DNA of 64,000 nucleotides. It comes from UBA3839 sp963627995 (lineage in GTDB: Bacteria; Bacteroidota; Bacteroidia; Bacteroidales; Bacteroidaceae). Below the pieces are notes generated by a model, which was not told where the DNA came from, made no database searches, and worked only from the letters and a program-made list of their open reading frames with translations. Position numbers and translations under genes: made by a program. How positions within the stretch are numbered: the stretch's first letter is position 1; every line of letters begins with the position of its first letter. Positions 7,493 through 16,884 of the stretch are shown one piece after another. The stretch is taken from assembly GCA_963627995.1 (NCBI GenBank), contig CAVGCV010000010.1, positions 6,331 through 70,330 of the forward strand. Direction: 5' to 3'.

Positions 7493-9565
7493 TCACTTCA
7501 CGTTCCATGCGGGTTTTGTGAAATACCAAAGGCCGGTGTTGTGGAGCTTTGAGTAAAGGGCTTCGTTGCGCATGATGGCTGGCTGCGAGCCGTCGTCGGA
7601 CGCCTGGCGGTTGTCGCGGTCGGCAATTTTGGAGGCCAGCCAGTCGGTGCCGTCGTAGCCGCTGGCATTCTTGTGGGTCGCCATGCGCACGAGGTCGCTG
7701 AACCGGTAGCCTTCGAAAGCAAGCTCGAGGGCGAGCTCGTCGCTGATGACGTTCTCGACAGCGTTGATGATGTCGGCTTTCGATGCGTGTTCCCAGTCGA
7801 TTCCTTCGGCTTCCAGCCGTGGCTTAAAGTCGAACACGGTGCTGTCGTTGTAGCCCGTGATGTTGGTGACGGGCGATTCGGTGAGCGACGGCCATGTGTT
7901 GAAGCTCCTGTTGTAGTAGGCCAAGTATCCGCATCCACGGGCATGGATTCCGTAGTTCTTGTCCCAAATCTCGTCGTTGAAGTCGAGGAAGAAGTTGGCC
8001 ATTTCGGTGGAGTCGACATAGTGCATGGCTCCGTTGGAATTGTAGCGGGTGTAATGGACGGTCAGTGTTTCGCTGATGACGGCTCCGTTCTCGTCAAGCA
8101 GCGCGTTGCCGTCTTCGTCGAGGTGTACCTTGGTTTCGGTCTTCACGGCCTTGGTGTCGGGGCAGTTGTTCCTGTTGAGTCCGTCCTTCAGGATGGCAAA
8201 GGCAACGGATGGATAGCCGGCGCGGTTGATGGCCTCGGCGAGGCGCAGCCATACGAGCGACTTGCGGTAGACGGGGATTGAATAATAGAACGTGCGCCCC
8301 TTGGCTGCCTTGCAGGCAAGCTGGTAGGTGTTGCCTTCGTAAACGACGGACTGGGTGGCGGAAGCGTAGCGCGCGTCTCCGCACTCGTAGTCTTCGCGCA
8401 GCGTGTTGGTGATGTCCCAATTGACATAGGTCTGTGCCTTGTTGATGGACTTGTAGCTTTCGGATGCAAGGACTTGGGCGCGGTAGGTGGGGGTGACGGA
8501 GATGGCTCCTGACGTGGAAACACTCTCATTCCCGCTTTCGTCGGTGGATACTTCGCTGTCGTTTTGGCGCGAAGATGGCGTGTATCCAAAGATGTCGGCC
8601 ACGCGCATGAGCATGGTTCCGAACTGCTTGTTGGCTGACGACGGAATGATTGTGATGACTTCGGACGATGCGGACTTTGTGTAGCTGGAGGCGAAATTGC
8701 CCCATCCGTTCATGGCCGTATAGCCGTACGGATTGTTGCCGCTGGTTCCGAAGCTGGTTTTTTGTGCAAGGCAGTACTGCTGTGTGGTGTTGGTGGATGT
8801 GCCTTGCAGGTAGTCGAAGTAGTATTGCGCAGCTTTCCGGTAGTCGCTTTCGTCGTTGCCACGGAGCAGGTAAAGGTCGCCCAGCACGAGGCGGACAGGA
8901 AAGAAGCAGAGGCTGGACGAAATATCGACGGCTCCGTTGTTGTAGTTGCCGTAGTTGGGGTAGTCGGTGTCGATGTATCTCGTCAGTCCGAGCGCGAGCA
9001 GGCGGTCAAGGAGATTGTCTTTGTTCACCAGGTTGGCCTGGTAGTTGAAGTTCTTTACCACGTCGAGCGAGGCAATCGGCTCGGAAATGAAGGGCACTTC
9101 GCCATACATTTCCACCAGCTTGAGGTAAGTCCACGCGCGGATGGCTTGCACTTGGGCATACTCGGGGAGCATGAACTTGACATTGTTCTTGACGGCATTG
9201 GTGTCGGCGTTGGCAATGTAAAGGTTGCAGTTGTTGATGACGGCGTAGTAGTCGCTGATGTCGAGCATGGAGCAGCTGCCATCGGACGGATTGTCGAAGT
9301 TGGCGATGGCGTGGAGCGTGTCGGTGACGTATTGCGACGGCGAGCAGAGGTCGCCGCGCACCTCGTTGAGAATCACCTGCCGTTCGGCGATGTCCTGTAC
9401 GTGCTTGAGGATGCCGAGGTAGGAATAGAGCGTGTCGTTGGCATTGACATAGATTTTGTCGCCCGTGTCGATGGTGAGCATGTCCTCGCAGGAGGTCGTT
9501 GCCAGTCCTGTGCTGCAGAGAATGGCAAGAAGGCGTATGATGTTCTTAATTTTCATGACTTTCAT
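7493..9565 (-). CDS. SusD/RagB-family outer-membrane lipoprotein (long form)
   Basis: The start is set at the ATG at 9565 (MKVMKIKNIIRLL). A longer frame would need a TTG codon directly after the SusC stop. The 690-residue product has a lipoprotein signal with the modified Cys at residue 26 (LATTSC-EDML). SusD features follow: the N-terminal helix-rich region with AIRAWTYLKLVEMYGEVPF, and a late ELALEFEGYRFSDLVRMA-like segment (DELALELAFEGYRFSDLVRM). It is over 100 residues longer than many SusD proteins, with an extra Ser/Thr-rich stretch in the middle (SSRQNDSEVSTDESGN). SusD proteins are lipid-anchored lids that capture ligand for the partner SusC channel. Last gene of the block; its partner lies 24 bp upstream. 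Confidence 0.9.
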   Translation of the reverse strand: MKVMKIKNIIRLLAILCSTGLATTSCEDMLTIDTGDKIYVNANDTLYSYLGILKHVQDIAERQVILNEVRGDLCSPSQYVTDTLHAIANFDNPSDGSCSMLDISDYYAVINNCNLYIANADTNAVKNNVKFMLPEYAQVQAIRAWTYLKLVEMYGEVPFISEPIASLDVVKNFNYQANLVNKDNLLDRLLALGLTRYIDTDYPNYGNYNNGAVDISSSLCFFPVRLVLGDLYLLRGNDESDYRKAAQYYFDYLQGTSTNTTQQYCLAQKTSFGTSGNNPYGYTAMNGWGNFASSYTKSASSEVITIIPSSANKQFGTMLMRVADIFGYTPSSRQNDSEVSTDESGNESVSTSGAISVTPTYRAQVLASESYKSINKAQTYVNWDITNTLREDYECGDARYASATQSVVYEGNTYQLACKAAKGRTFYYSIPVYRKSLVWLRLAEAINRAGYPSVAFAILKDGLNRNNCPDTKAVKTETKVHLDEDGNALLDENGAVISETLTVHYTRYNSNGAMHYVDSTEMANFFLDFNDEIWDKNYGIHARGCGYLAYYNRSFNTWPSLTESPVTNITGYNDSTVFDFKPRLEAEGIDWEHASKADIINAVENVISDELALELAFEGYRFSDLVRMATHKNASGYDGTDWLASKIADRDNRQASDDGSQPAIMRNEALYSKLHNTGLWYFTKPAWNVK

Positions 9566-9589
9566 GTTTTGTGTGGTGGTCAATGGCAA

Positions 9590-12500
9590 TTAGAGGTTGA
9601 TTTTCACCCCGACATTGAAACTACGGTTAAGCGGAAGCATCCCCGTGTCGATGCCTTGGTATAGAACACTGTTTCCGCAGGAGAACTCCGGGTCTGTGCC
9701 CGTGTAGCGGCTGATGGTGAAAAGGTCGTTGCTCTCGGCCCAAACCGTGAGCCCTTGAATCCATGAGAGGTTGATGGGCAATTCGTAGGAGAGGCGGACA
9801 TTTTTCAGCTTGAGGAAACTTCCATCCTCAATCCAGCGGTCGGAGAAACGCTCGTTGTTCACCCAGTCGTCGCTCGTCGTGGCGCAGGCTCGCGGGATGT
9901 CCGTCACCTGGTTGTCGACCGTCCAGCGATTGACGGCGGCAATGGTTTGATTGTAGAAGCCATTGAGCGATTCGAGCTGGCTGCGCTGGTAGTTGTAGAT
10001 GTCGTTGCCAAGCGAGTACTTGAAGTTGAAAGCCAGTGTCCACCGCTTGTAGTTGAAAGAGGTGTAGATGTTTCCGTAGATGTCGGGATTGGGGTCTCCG
10101 ATGATGGTCTTGTCGGCTTCGTTGATGACGCCCAATCCGTCCTCGTCGTTGAGATTGACGAAACGGACGTCGCCGGCGGAAAAGTTCTTGTATGGATTGT
10201 TCTTGATGCCTGTAGGATACTTCAAGAAGTCATTGCCGTTATAGGCGTGGGACGCCTCCTCGTAGGAACTGAACACGCCATTGGTCTTGTAGCCATAGAA
10301 CACGCCGACAGGCTGTCCGACGGCTGTCTGGATTTCTGCGCCATAGATGTTGGTCGTGTAGTCCCCCTCAGGCAGGCTGATAATCTTGTTCTTGTAATGG
10401 CCGACGGATGCGCCCAGTTGCCAGTTGAAGTTCTTGTTGTTGATGACAATGGCATTGACATGGACGTCTGCTCCTACGTTGCGGAGCTTTCCTCCGTTTG
10501 TCCAATAGGCATCGAGCCCTGTCAGGTAGTTGTTGGCTTTCAGCGTAAGCAGGTTGCTGGTGTTGGCCACATAGAAGTCCACTCCTGCTTGGATGCGGTT
10601 GTTGAGGAACGAGCCTGCGAGTGCGGCATTGAAACGGCGCGTTGTTTCCCATTGGATTTCGGGATTCTCGATATTAACCAGTTGCAGGGCGGTGGCTTTC
10701 TGCAAGAACGATGACGATTGGAAGTAGGTGCGTGACACGGAGTAGGGGATGGCGTCGTTCCCGCTTTCGTCGTAGCCCAGCGTCAGCTTCAGGTGATTGA
10801 TTCCTTTTGCCTTTTGCATCCACTTTTCGTTGCTAAGAACCCATCCGAGTTGGAGCGACGGGAAAATCCCCCATTTCACGCCGAACATTTTGATTCCTTC
10901 GCTGGTGAACTTCCCAAAGCGGGACGATGCCTCGGCACTCAGCGTGGCACTCGCGAAATAGGTGTTCTTGAAGTTGTAGGCACCATGTGCGTAATAGGCA
11001 AGGTTGCACCACTCGTCATTCGTTCCCTCCACGCTGCGGAAGCGAAGCGAGTTCTTCATGTCGGGCATCTTGTCGTTTCCCGTCTTGTAGCCCGTCATGT
11101 AGTTGTCGGAATAGGTGTTGCGGGTGAATCGGAAGCCTCCAAAGGCTTCGGCGTTGTGCGCTCCATAGTTGGCTTGCCAGTTGATGCGGAGGTCTTCGTA
11201 GATGGCGGTCTCTTTCCCGAAGAAACTTTTTACGACGGAGGTTACTTCGCCCAATCCTTCCAGGTTGTAGATGGGCGTTCCTGCCTCGGGCAGGTAGTAT
11301 TTTTCATTGGTTCGGTTGAGCTGGTAGGCAAAGCGGTTGGTGACGTTGAGGTGCTTGTTGATTTCCCATTTCGGCATGATGTTGAGGTTGAACTGCGTCA
11401 CCTCCTGGTTGTTTTTGTTGTCGCCGTCCCCATTGGCGAGAATCCAATAGGGGTTGGCCAATGCCGTGTTGTTGCCGAAACGGGATGCGAAGCTGAATGG
11501 ATAGTTGTCGTCATTCACGTATTTTCCCGCATATACCGAGGATTGGTGCAGCTTGAAGTCGTCGCCTTTGTAATAGCTGTATTTGGAAAGGAATGGCGCT
11601 TGAATAAGGCCAAGGACATTGGGCGACGCAATGGTGCTTTCGCCATAGCTCTCGGCCCATCCGTTGTCTCGCAAGTTGTAGCTTAGGCGCGAATAGGTCA
11701 CGTCGATTTGTGTCTCTAAGTTCTGGACGAGCTTGATGTCGGTGTTGAATCGGATGTTCAAGCGGCTGAAGTCGTTTTCTTTGGCCGTGGCGTTGGCGTT
11801 GGCGTAGCCTAACGAAAGACTGTATTTTGCCACGTCGTCTCCTCCCTGTACGTTCACTTTGTAGTTTTGGGTAAAGGCTGTTCGGTAGAGCCCGTCGCTC
11901 CAGTCGGTGTTGTGGTGGTACATGGGATACCAGTAATAGTCGGGATTGTCGTTGAGGAACGGAATAGAGTAGGCGGCCGTGGCATTCTTTTGTCCGTATT
12001 CAGTCGTTCCGATTATTTCGTTGAGGTAATTCTTGTACTGGTTGCCATTCATCATCTTTGTGTAGCTTGGTGCAAGCTCAAAGCCTCCAAAAAGGGAAAC
12101 ATTGATTTTTGTGGCCATGCTGCGCCCGCGTTTTGTGTTGATGATGACCACGCCGTTTCCGCCTCGTGCCCCGTAAAGGGCTGTCGCGTTTTTCAGCACC
12201 TCGACACTTTCCACATCCTCCGGGTCAATGCCTGCGAGGACGTTGTTGAAGAATCCTTCGTGAATGGAAGTGCGGTCGAGCTGCATGTCCATCATCATGC
12301 CGTCAAGGATGATGAGCGGCTGGGCGTTGAGGTTGATGGAACTTAGTCCGCGAATGAACATGGCTGCGCCTTGCCCCTGAAGTCCCGTTCGGTTAATGGT
12401 GTGGATGTCGCCGCCGAGCGCTTTCTCTATGTCGCTGTCAATGGAAATGGCACTCGACATGTTGATGGTGGCTGCTTTGTGGGCTGTGATGGACGTCTTT

Positions 12501-12898
12501 GGCTGGTAAAATCCTTTGAGCTTGCTGCTGTAAATGGCTGCGTCGGGAGCGGCGTTCCCGTCAAATGCGATTTGCAGGTCGTTGTATTCCGGGACGGTCA
12601 CGTAAAGCGATGTGACAAATACGGGGACTTTGAGCGTGTAGCGTCCGTCCTCTCCCGTCATGGTGGAGTATCGTCCGTCGTTGAATGCTTGCACGCGCGC
12701 CCCATCAACGGGCTGCTTTGTTGCGGCGTCATAGACGAACCCGCTCACCTCTTTCATCTCGTACTTGGGAGCTCGGGACGTGCGTGGTCGCTCTGTAACG
12801 GTGCTGTCGGTTGATTCTTGGGCCAAGAGTGCGATGGAACTTGACAGCAATAGAACGGCTGCCGTGGCTCTCATAGGGCTTTGGGCTATGTTGAACAT
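9590..12898 (-). CDS. SusC/RagA-family TonB-dependent outer-membrane transporter
   Basis: An 1102-residue protein with a signal peptide (about 1-26, ending LLAQE), a carboxypeptidase-regulatory-like beta domain (about 48-130, VSGFVYDAATKQPVDGARV..GEDGRYTLKVP), a plug domain (about 160-275; AMFIRGLSSINLNAQPLIILDG, VLKNATALYGARGGNG) and a 22-strand barrel to the C terminus. It imports ligand across the outer membrane using TonB energy, as a complex with the SusD encoded just downstream. The ligand cannot be named. It is the second SusC of the block and clearly diverged from the other (18737-22147), so the two pairs probably take up different or differently sized ligands. Confidence 0.94.
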   Translation of the reverse strand: MFNIAQSPMRATAAVLLLSSSIALLAQESTDSTVTERPRTSRAPKYEMKEVSGFVYDAATKQPVDGARVQAFNDGRYSTMTGEDGRYTLKVPVFVTSLYVTVPEYNDLQIAFDGNAAPDAAIYSSKLKGFYQPKTSITAHKAATINMSSAISIDSDIEKALGGDIHTINRTGLQGQGAAMFIRGLSSINLNAQPLIILDGMMMDMQLDRTSIHEGFFNNVLAGIDPEDVESVEVLKNATALYGARGGNGVVIINTKRGRSMATKINVSLFGGFELAPSYTKMMNGNQYKNYLNEIIGTTEYGQKNATAAYSIPFLNDNPDYYWYPMYHHNTDWSDGLYRTAFTQNYKVNVQGGDDVAKYSLSLGYANANATAKENDFSRLNIRFNTDIKLVQNLETQIDVTYSRLSYNLRDNGWAESYGESTIASPNVLGLIQAPFLSKYSYYKGDDFKLHQSSVYAGKYVNDDNYPFSFASRFGNNTALANPYWILANGDGDNKNNQEVTQFNLNIMPKWEINKHLNVTNRFAYQLNRTNEKYYLPEAGTPIYNLEGLGEVTSVVKSFFGKETAIYEDLRINWQANYGAHNAEAFGGFRFTRNTYSDNYMTGYKTGNDKMPDMKNSLRFRSVEGTNDEWCNLAYYAHGAYNFKNTYFASATLSAEASSRFGKFTSEGIKMFGVKWGIFPSLQLGWVLSNEKWMQKAKGINHLKLTLGYDESGNDAIPYSVSRTYFQSSSFLQKATALQLVNIENPEIQWETTRRFNAALAGSFLNNRIQAGVDFYVANTSNLLTLKANNYLTGLDAYWTNGGKLRNVGADVHVNAIVINNKNFNWQLGASVGHYKNKIISLPEGDYTTNIYGAEIQTAVGQPVGVFYGYKTNGVFSSYEEASHAYNGNDFLKYPTGIKNNPYKNFSAGDVRFVNLNDEDGLGVINEADKTIIGDPNPDIYGNIYTSFNYKRWTLAFNFKYSLGNDIYNYQRSQLESLNGFYNQTIAAVNRWTVDNQVTDIPRACATTSDDWVNNERFSDRWIEDGSFLKLKNVRLSYELPINLSWIQGLTVWAESNDLFTISRYTGTDPEFSCGNSVLYQGIDTGMLPLNRSFNVGVKINL

Positions 12899-12976
12899 AA
12901 TGGAGGGTTGTTATTTGGGGAGAGAAAAAGGCTTCTCTCTGGTTTTTCACTTCTGTTGATGGTCGTAAGGATGCGT

Positions 12977-14782
12977 TTACTCCTCTTCGCTGATTTTCGG
13001 CACGAGTACGATTTTCTCGATGAGCAGCTCGTTGGTGTAGAGGTTTCTCTCGCTGCTGGGGCGATAAGACTGGAGGGTCAGCGTGGCGTATGCATAATCG
13101 GACAGGCCGTAGTAGCACACGGGAAACTCGAAGTCCTTGGCCAGCAGCACGCTGTCGCAGTAATGGAATTGGTTGTTTTCATCCACGTAGGGCTCTTTCG
13201 TATAAAAGTCTCTCGCCTTTGTCGTGGGGTCTGTGTACAAAACCTCATTTTTAGTCTTGCTGGATGTCCCGTCATGGTAGGTCATGGTCGCACGAAGGCG
13301 GTAGGGCCGCTTTTCGTCGTTGTTGTAGGCCATGACGGCATAGACGTCATATTTGCAAGAGAGTGTGTTGTGGAGAGCGAACGTGACGGTGTTGTTGACT
13401 GTGTAGTTCGCACCCGGCGCTTTCAGAACAGAGATTCTAATCACGGTGTCGCGAGGTGTGACGATTGTCTTTTCTACCCCGTCTTGCATGACTTGTTCTT
13501 TGATGTAGTATGTGTATTTTACATTGAGGCGTTGTACACTTGGTCTGATGCATCGGCTATATGTCTCACAATAGTATGCGTTGTAAACTTTTTCTTGTGC
13601 CCAAGTGTCCTCTGGTGAAAAGTTGTAATTGTCCACCACATAGGCATAGCCGTTGCTAAGGACGACGGGTTCGACCTTGTCAAACAGCCTTGCACTTTGA
13701 GGGTCTTGGAACACCTTGCCGACAGTGTTGGTCAAAGAGTCGCATTTCCCCTCTTGCGAAAAGTCCGTATATGAATGCCCGTATTGCTCGTTCACGTTGA
13801 ATGTTAAGTTGCGCGTGATGACGTCTTTCACATTGTATCCCGTGATGGAGTCCAATTCTGCATCCGAGAATTTCTTGGTTCTTGTCTCCTTTGTCTCTGT
13901 TCCGTCGGACGCAATGGATGTGACGACGCTCTGTGAATATTCGGGCATATACTTGTAATACTTCGCAATTTCCTCGTATGCGGCATCCCATGCCTTGTTG
14001 GTGGGCATAACCATTGCATAGAGACTGTCCTCGCGATTGAGATGGGCTCTCATCTCGTTGGTAAGGTAAGTGTTCCTGATGGTCGTTACCGAGTCGACCC
14101 ATGTGATGTTTCCGTCGATGGTGGGTCCTTGGGTGCTGGCGTCTTCATCGAAAGCAAGCTCTTCGTTCTCTTTGATGAATGCGTTCAGCGAGTCGATGCC
14201 CTGGCCGTCAGAAAGGTATTCGTAGAGATTGGGCTGGTATTCGATCGCTCCGTCCGTGACGTGGAGAACCCCATTCGATGTGCCGATGTTGTGTTGAATA
14301 ATCTTTTGCCCTTTTATGGTGGCGTTCCCGCAATCAAAGACGGCTGTCTTGCTGTTGAAGAGGGCAAGCTGTGTGGCATTCCCACCCATGAGCAGATGGC
14401 TGAAACGTGTCATGCAATTTCGAATGAGTTCTTTTTCAACCTTATAGGCGCTCGACTGCGTCTTGTCGTTGAGCAGGGCGTTCCATCTCTCGTAATCGAA
14501 TGTGCCGTTTTGAGGTACCCACAAGGTGAATACCTGGTCGTGATTCAGCAAATCAGCATACGTCTGTGACGTTGTGCTTCCTTCCGATTTTGAATAATGG
14601 ACTCTCGACAGAATGTCGGCAAACTCACTGAGATTTTTTTGCGAGGATATATTCTCCCACAAGGTGGTGCGTCTGGCAACCTCGGGGTCGATGGTGAAAT
14701 GGTCGTCGGAGCAAGACTGGCCGCAGAGCATGGATGCTGCCAAAATTGTGCCTGTGCACCATTTGAAAAAACTTTTATTCAT
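12977..14782 (-). CDS. Fasciclin (FAS1)-domain lipoprotein
   Basis: A 601-residue lipoprotein: the signal ends in MLCGQSC with the modified Cys at 24. Two FAS1-like modules are suggested, about residues 40-190 (NLSEFADILSRVHYSKSE.., VFTLWVPQNGTF, GNATIKGQKIIQHNIGTSNGV) and about 200-400 (SLYAMVMPTNKAWDAAYEEIAKYY). These keep the FAS1 pattern of a hydrophobic 'F.P.N.A' strand followed by a helix. A beta-rich C-terminal part (about 430-600) has no clear family. Known FAS1 domains mediate adhesion or ligand binding. In this position, between a SusD and a SusC gene, it probably acts as a surface accessory binding protein like SusE or SusF. Function is inference. Confidence 0.72.
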   Translation of the reverse strand: MNKSFFKWCTGTILAASMLCGQSCSDDHFTIDPEVARRTTLWENISSQKNLSEFADILSRVHYSKSEGSTTSQTYADLLNHDQVFTLWVPQNGTFDYERWNALLNDKTQSSAYKVEKELIRNCMTRFSHLLMGGNATQLALFNSKTAVFDCGNATIKGQKIIQHNIGTSNGVLHVTDGAIEYQPNLYEYLSDGQGIDSLNAFIKENEELAFDEDASTQGPTIDGNITWVDSVTTIRNTYLTNEMRAHLNREDSLYAMVMPTNKAWDAAYEEIAKYYKYMPEYSQSVVTSIASDGTETKETRTKKFSDAELDSITGYNVKDVITRNLTFNVNEQYGHSYTDFSQEGKCDSLTNTVGKVFQDPQSARLFDKVEPVVLSNGYAYVVDNYNFSPEDTWAQEKVYNAYYCETYSRCIRPSVQRLNVKYTYYIKEQVMQDGVEKTIVTPRDTVIRISVLKAPGANYTVNNTVTFALHNTLSCKYDVYAVMAYNNDEKRPYRLRATMTYHDGTSSKTKNEVLYTDPTTKARDFYTKEPYVDENNQFHYCDSVLLAKDFEFPVCYYGLSDYAYATLTLQSYRPSSERNLYTNELLIEKIVLVPKISEEE

Positions 14783-14822
14783 ATTGGTCTTGTTTTATCG
14801 TAGGGAAATAAGATTTCTTCCT

Positions 14823-16880
14823 TTACCATTTGTCTTCGGCGACATCCCCATTGTAAATGGACTTGGGAACCAGCTCGAGATAGTCATAGAAGAACTGCGT
14901 CTCACTGCTGGAAAGGACGGACTTGAAACGTATGTAATAGGTCTCTCCGGCATTGAGTTGTCCGGTGAAGATGATTCGGCGTATGCAGTTCTGGTAATTT
15001 CGTCCTGGAACTCCTGACGCGGGGCAGAAGTATTTCGGGCCTTTCATGTAGCTGTTGTTGCGCATTTGCTTGTCAAGTTCGTTGATGGCTTCGTCGGAGC
15101 CCAATTCTGCGTCGCTTTTCCATCCCACCAAGGGACTGTTGCCGCTGATGCGCAGGTCGAGAGGGATTCCGATGGCTGGCAGGTTGTTGGGGTTTGTTCC
15201 GACATACACCTGCGCCATGCCGCGATTGCCGTTGGCATTGATTCCATATCGGATTTCATAAGTGCCGGTGTAAGGAACAGGGGGGAGTTTCATGACAAAG
15301 TCGTATTTTCCACGGATGTTGAACTCGTCCGACTGGTAGTTGTCCCACGAGCCTGCACCGCCTGACCCGTTCTTGTTGGGCAGATAGCCGAACACCGTGT
15401 TTTGCGACATGGAGGGGATGTTCTCAAAATAGGTTGCGGGGAAGTACCAGTTGTTCGTGCGATTGAGACGGCATCCTGCGGAAATCATTTCGGGAAGCAA
15501 GGAGCAGATGTCGTACCGCATTCGCTCATTCAGCACTTTGGTTGGAACGTCTTCCGTCCAAAGCAAGAGGTCGTTGATGGGGAAGTAGTATCCGTTCAGC
15601 GCATTGTTGTCGTGTGTGCCGTTGGTTTGGTTAATCGCAATGCCCTCGATGGACACCTGCGACGCAATCTCGCGGTAGTTGGAAAGATTGTATGCGGAGC
15701 AGCGGTTGATTCGTTTCTGGTTATTGCGGATTCCTGTGATTTTTATGCTGCGGCGATGTTTCCCGATGGTTTCCCAATATTCCCATACATTGACGCGGAA
15801 CTGCTTTCCGTCGTTCAGCTTTCCATTGTAGAACCCATACTCGTTCGACCATGTCACCATGTTGCTCCAATCAAGTCCGACGCGCAAGATATGATAGGCG
15901 ACGAATTGGTTGATGGCATTGTCCTCACTTTCGTAGTCATCGCCGTAGCTGGTGTTTTCATCGTAGTAGGCGTTATCGCGAAGATAGCCTTTCAGCGACT
16001 CTATGTCGGTGATACCCTTCGCGTTGAACACCGAGTCGGTTTCCACGAACATCGTGTATTTCAAATAGCGATGAAGGGGATACATCCCGGAAAGACCTGC
16101 ATCGGAGGGATGGGTATAAGCTGTTCCTGCAATCTTCACCCCATTCCATTCAATTTCATCATAGTCATAGTCGCGGTAGTCGGTCAGTTTCCTTTCCCAG
16201 CCGGTCAGCCGTAAAAGACTGCCGAAGAACTGCGTGTTTTCCGTGCTCTGTACAAGGTCTCCAACCGTTGCGTTTGAGGGCGAAATCACCTTGTTGATGG
16301 TATGGATATACCCATTCTCGACCTCGATGTCTTTCTCGATGACTTTCGAATAGTTGTTGATGTAAATTTCGGTCGCCCCCGTCTCGTCGTTCCCGTAGGT
16401 CACCCGAATAGGGCGGTCGTTCATGTTGTTGGTTGGCATGGGGTCGTCGAAAGACGTTGAGGCGTAGGCCGTGTTGTTCTCTGTGTCAATGATGCTGTTG
16501 AAGACAATTGCCTCGGCAACAGAGTCGGTGATGGTCTCCAAAGACGGCGACGCAATCGTTCCAATCTGGTAAAGCGAGTCCAAATACTCCTGGATGGCGT
16601 CGTTGGTCGGTGCGAAGCAGGTGTAGTGTCCACGGGCAGAAAGAAGCTCGTGCATGGTGGACACGGAGTGTGCGCTTGGATGAACCCTGTCAAGAATCTG
16701 AAGATAGCTGCTGAACGTATTGGGATTATTGACGAAATGGTCTATCATCATTTCACCCGTGAACGTATAGAGGTCGCTGTCGTCGATGTTCTCCTTGCAG
16801 CTGTTGAGGCTGATGCAAGATGCAACCGCAAGCATCATGCCGCAGACCACTTGTCTGTTGAATATATTCATGTGTTTCAT
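14823..16880 (-). CDS. Fasciclin (FAS1)-domain lipoprotein
   Basis: A 685-residue lipoprotein; the lipobox is SLNSC with Cys28. An alternative start three codons in (MNIFNRQ) is equally possible. FAS1 features appear at about 40-200 (FSSYLQILDRVHP.., HYTCFAPTNDAIQEYLDSLYQIG, NGYIHTINKVISPS) and again at about 210-400 (TQFFGSLLRLTGW.., YTMFVETDSVFNAKGI). The C-terminal third (about 500-680) contains GSWDNYQSDEF and EIRYGINANGNRGMAQVYVG and looks like a beta-sandwich; I cannot name it. It starts 4 bp after the SusD stop and ends 40 bp before the next FAS1 gene, so all three are translationally linked. A surface location and ligand-binding role are inferred. Confidence 0.72.
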   Translation of the reverse strand: MKHMNIFNRQVVCGMMLAVASCISLNSCKENIDDSDLYTFTGEMMIDHFVNNPNTFSSYLQILDRVHPSAHSVSTMHELLSARGHYTCFAPTNDAIQEYLDSLYQIGTIASPSLETITDSVAEAIVFNSIIDTENNTAYASTSFDDPMPTNNMNDRPIRVTYGNDETGATEIYINNYSKVIEKDIEVENGYIHTINKVISPSNATVGDLVQSTENTQFFGSLLRLTGWERKLTDYRDYDYDEIEWNGVKIAGTAYTHPSDAGLSGMYPLHRYLKYTMFVETDSVFNAKGITDIESLKGYLRDNAYYDENTSYGDDYESEDNAINQFVAYHILRVGLDWSNMVTWSNEYGFYNGKLNDGKQFRVNVWEYWETIGKHRRSIKITGIRNNQKRINRCSAYNLSNYREIASQVSIEGIAINQTNGTHDNNALNGYYFPINDLLLWTEDVPTKVLNERMRYDICSLLPEMISAGCRLNRTNNWYFPATYFENIPSMSQNTVFGYLPNKNGSGGAGSWDNYQSDEFNIRGKYDFVMKLPPVPYTGTYEIRYGINANGNRGMAQVYVGTNPNNLPAIGIPLDLRISGNSPLVGWKSDAELGSDEAINELDKQMRNNSYMKGPKYFCPASGVPGRNYQNCIRRIIFTGQLNAGETYYIRFKSVLSSSETQFFYDYLELVPKSIYNGDVAEDKW

Positions 16881-16884
16881 GAGC

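Noticed and set aside
12899..12976. Small hairpin (GAGAGAA/TTCTCTC) between a FAS1 gene and the second SusC, as an internal terminator
   Set aside because: The stem is only about 7 bp and has no proper T-run; not enough to divide the block.
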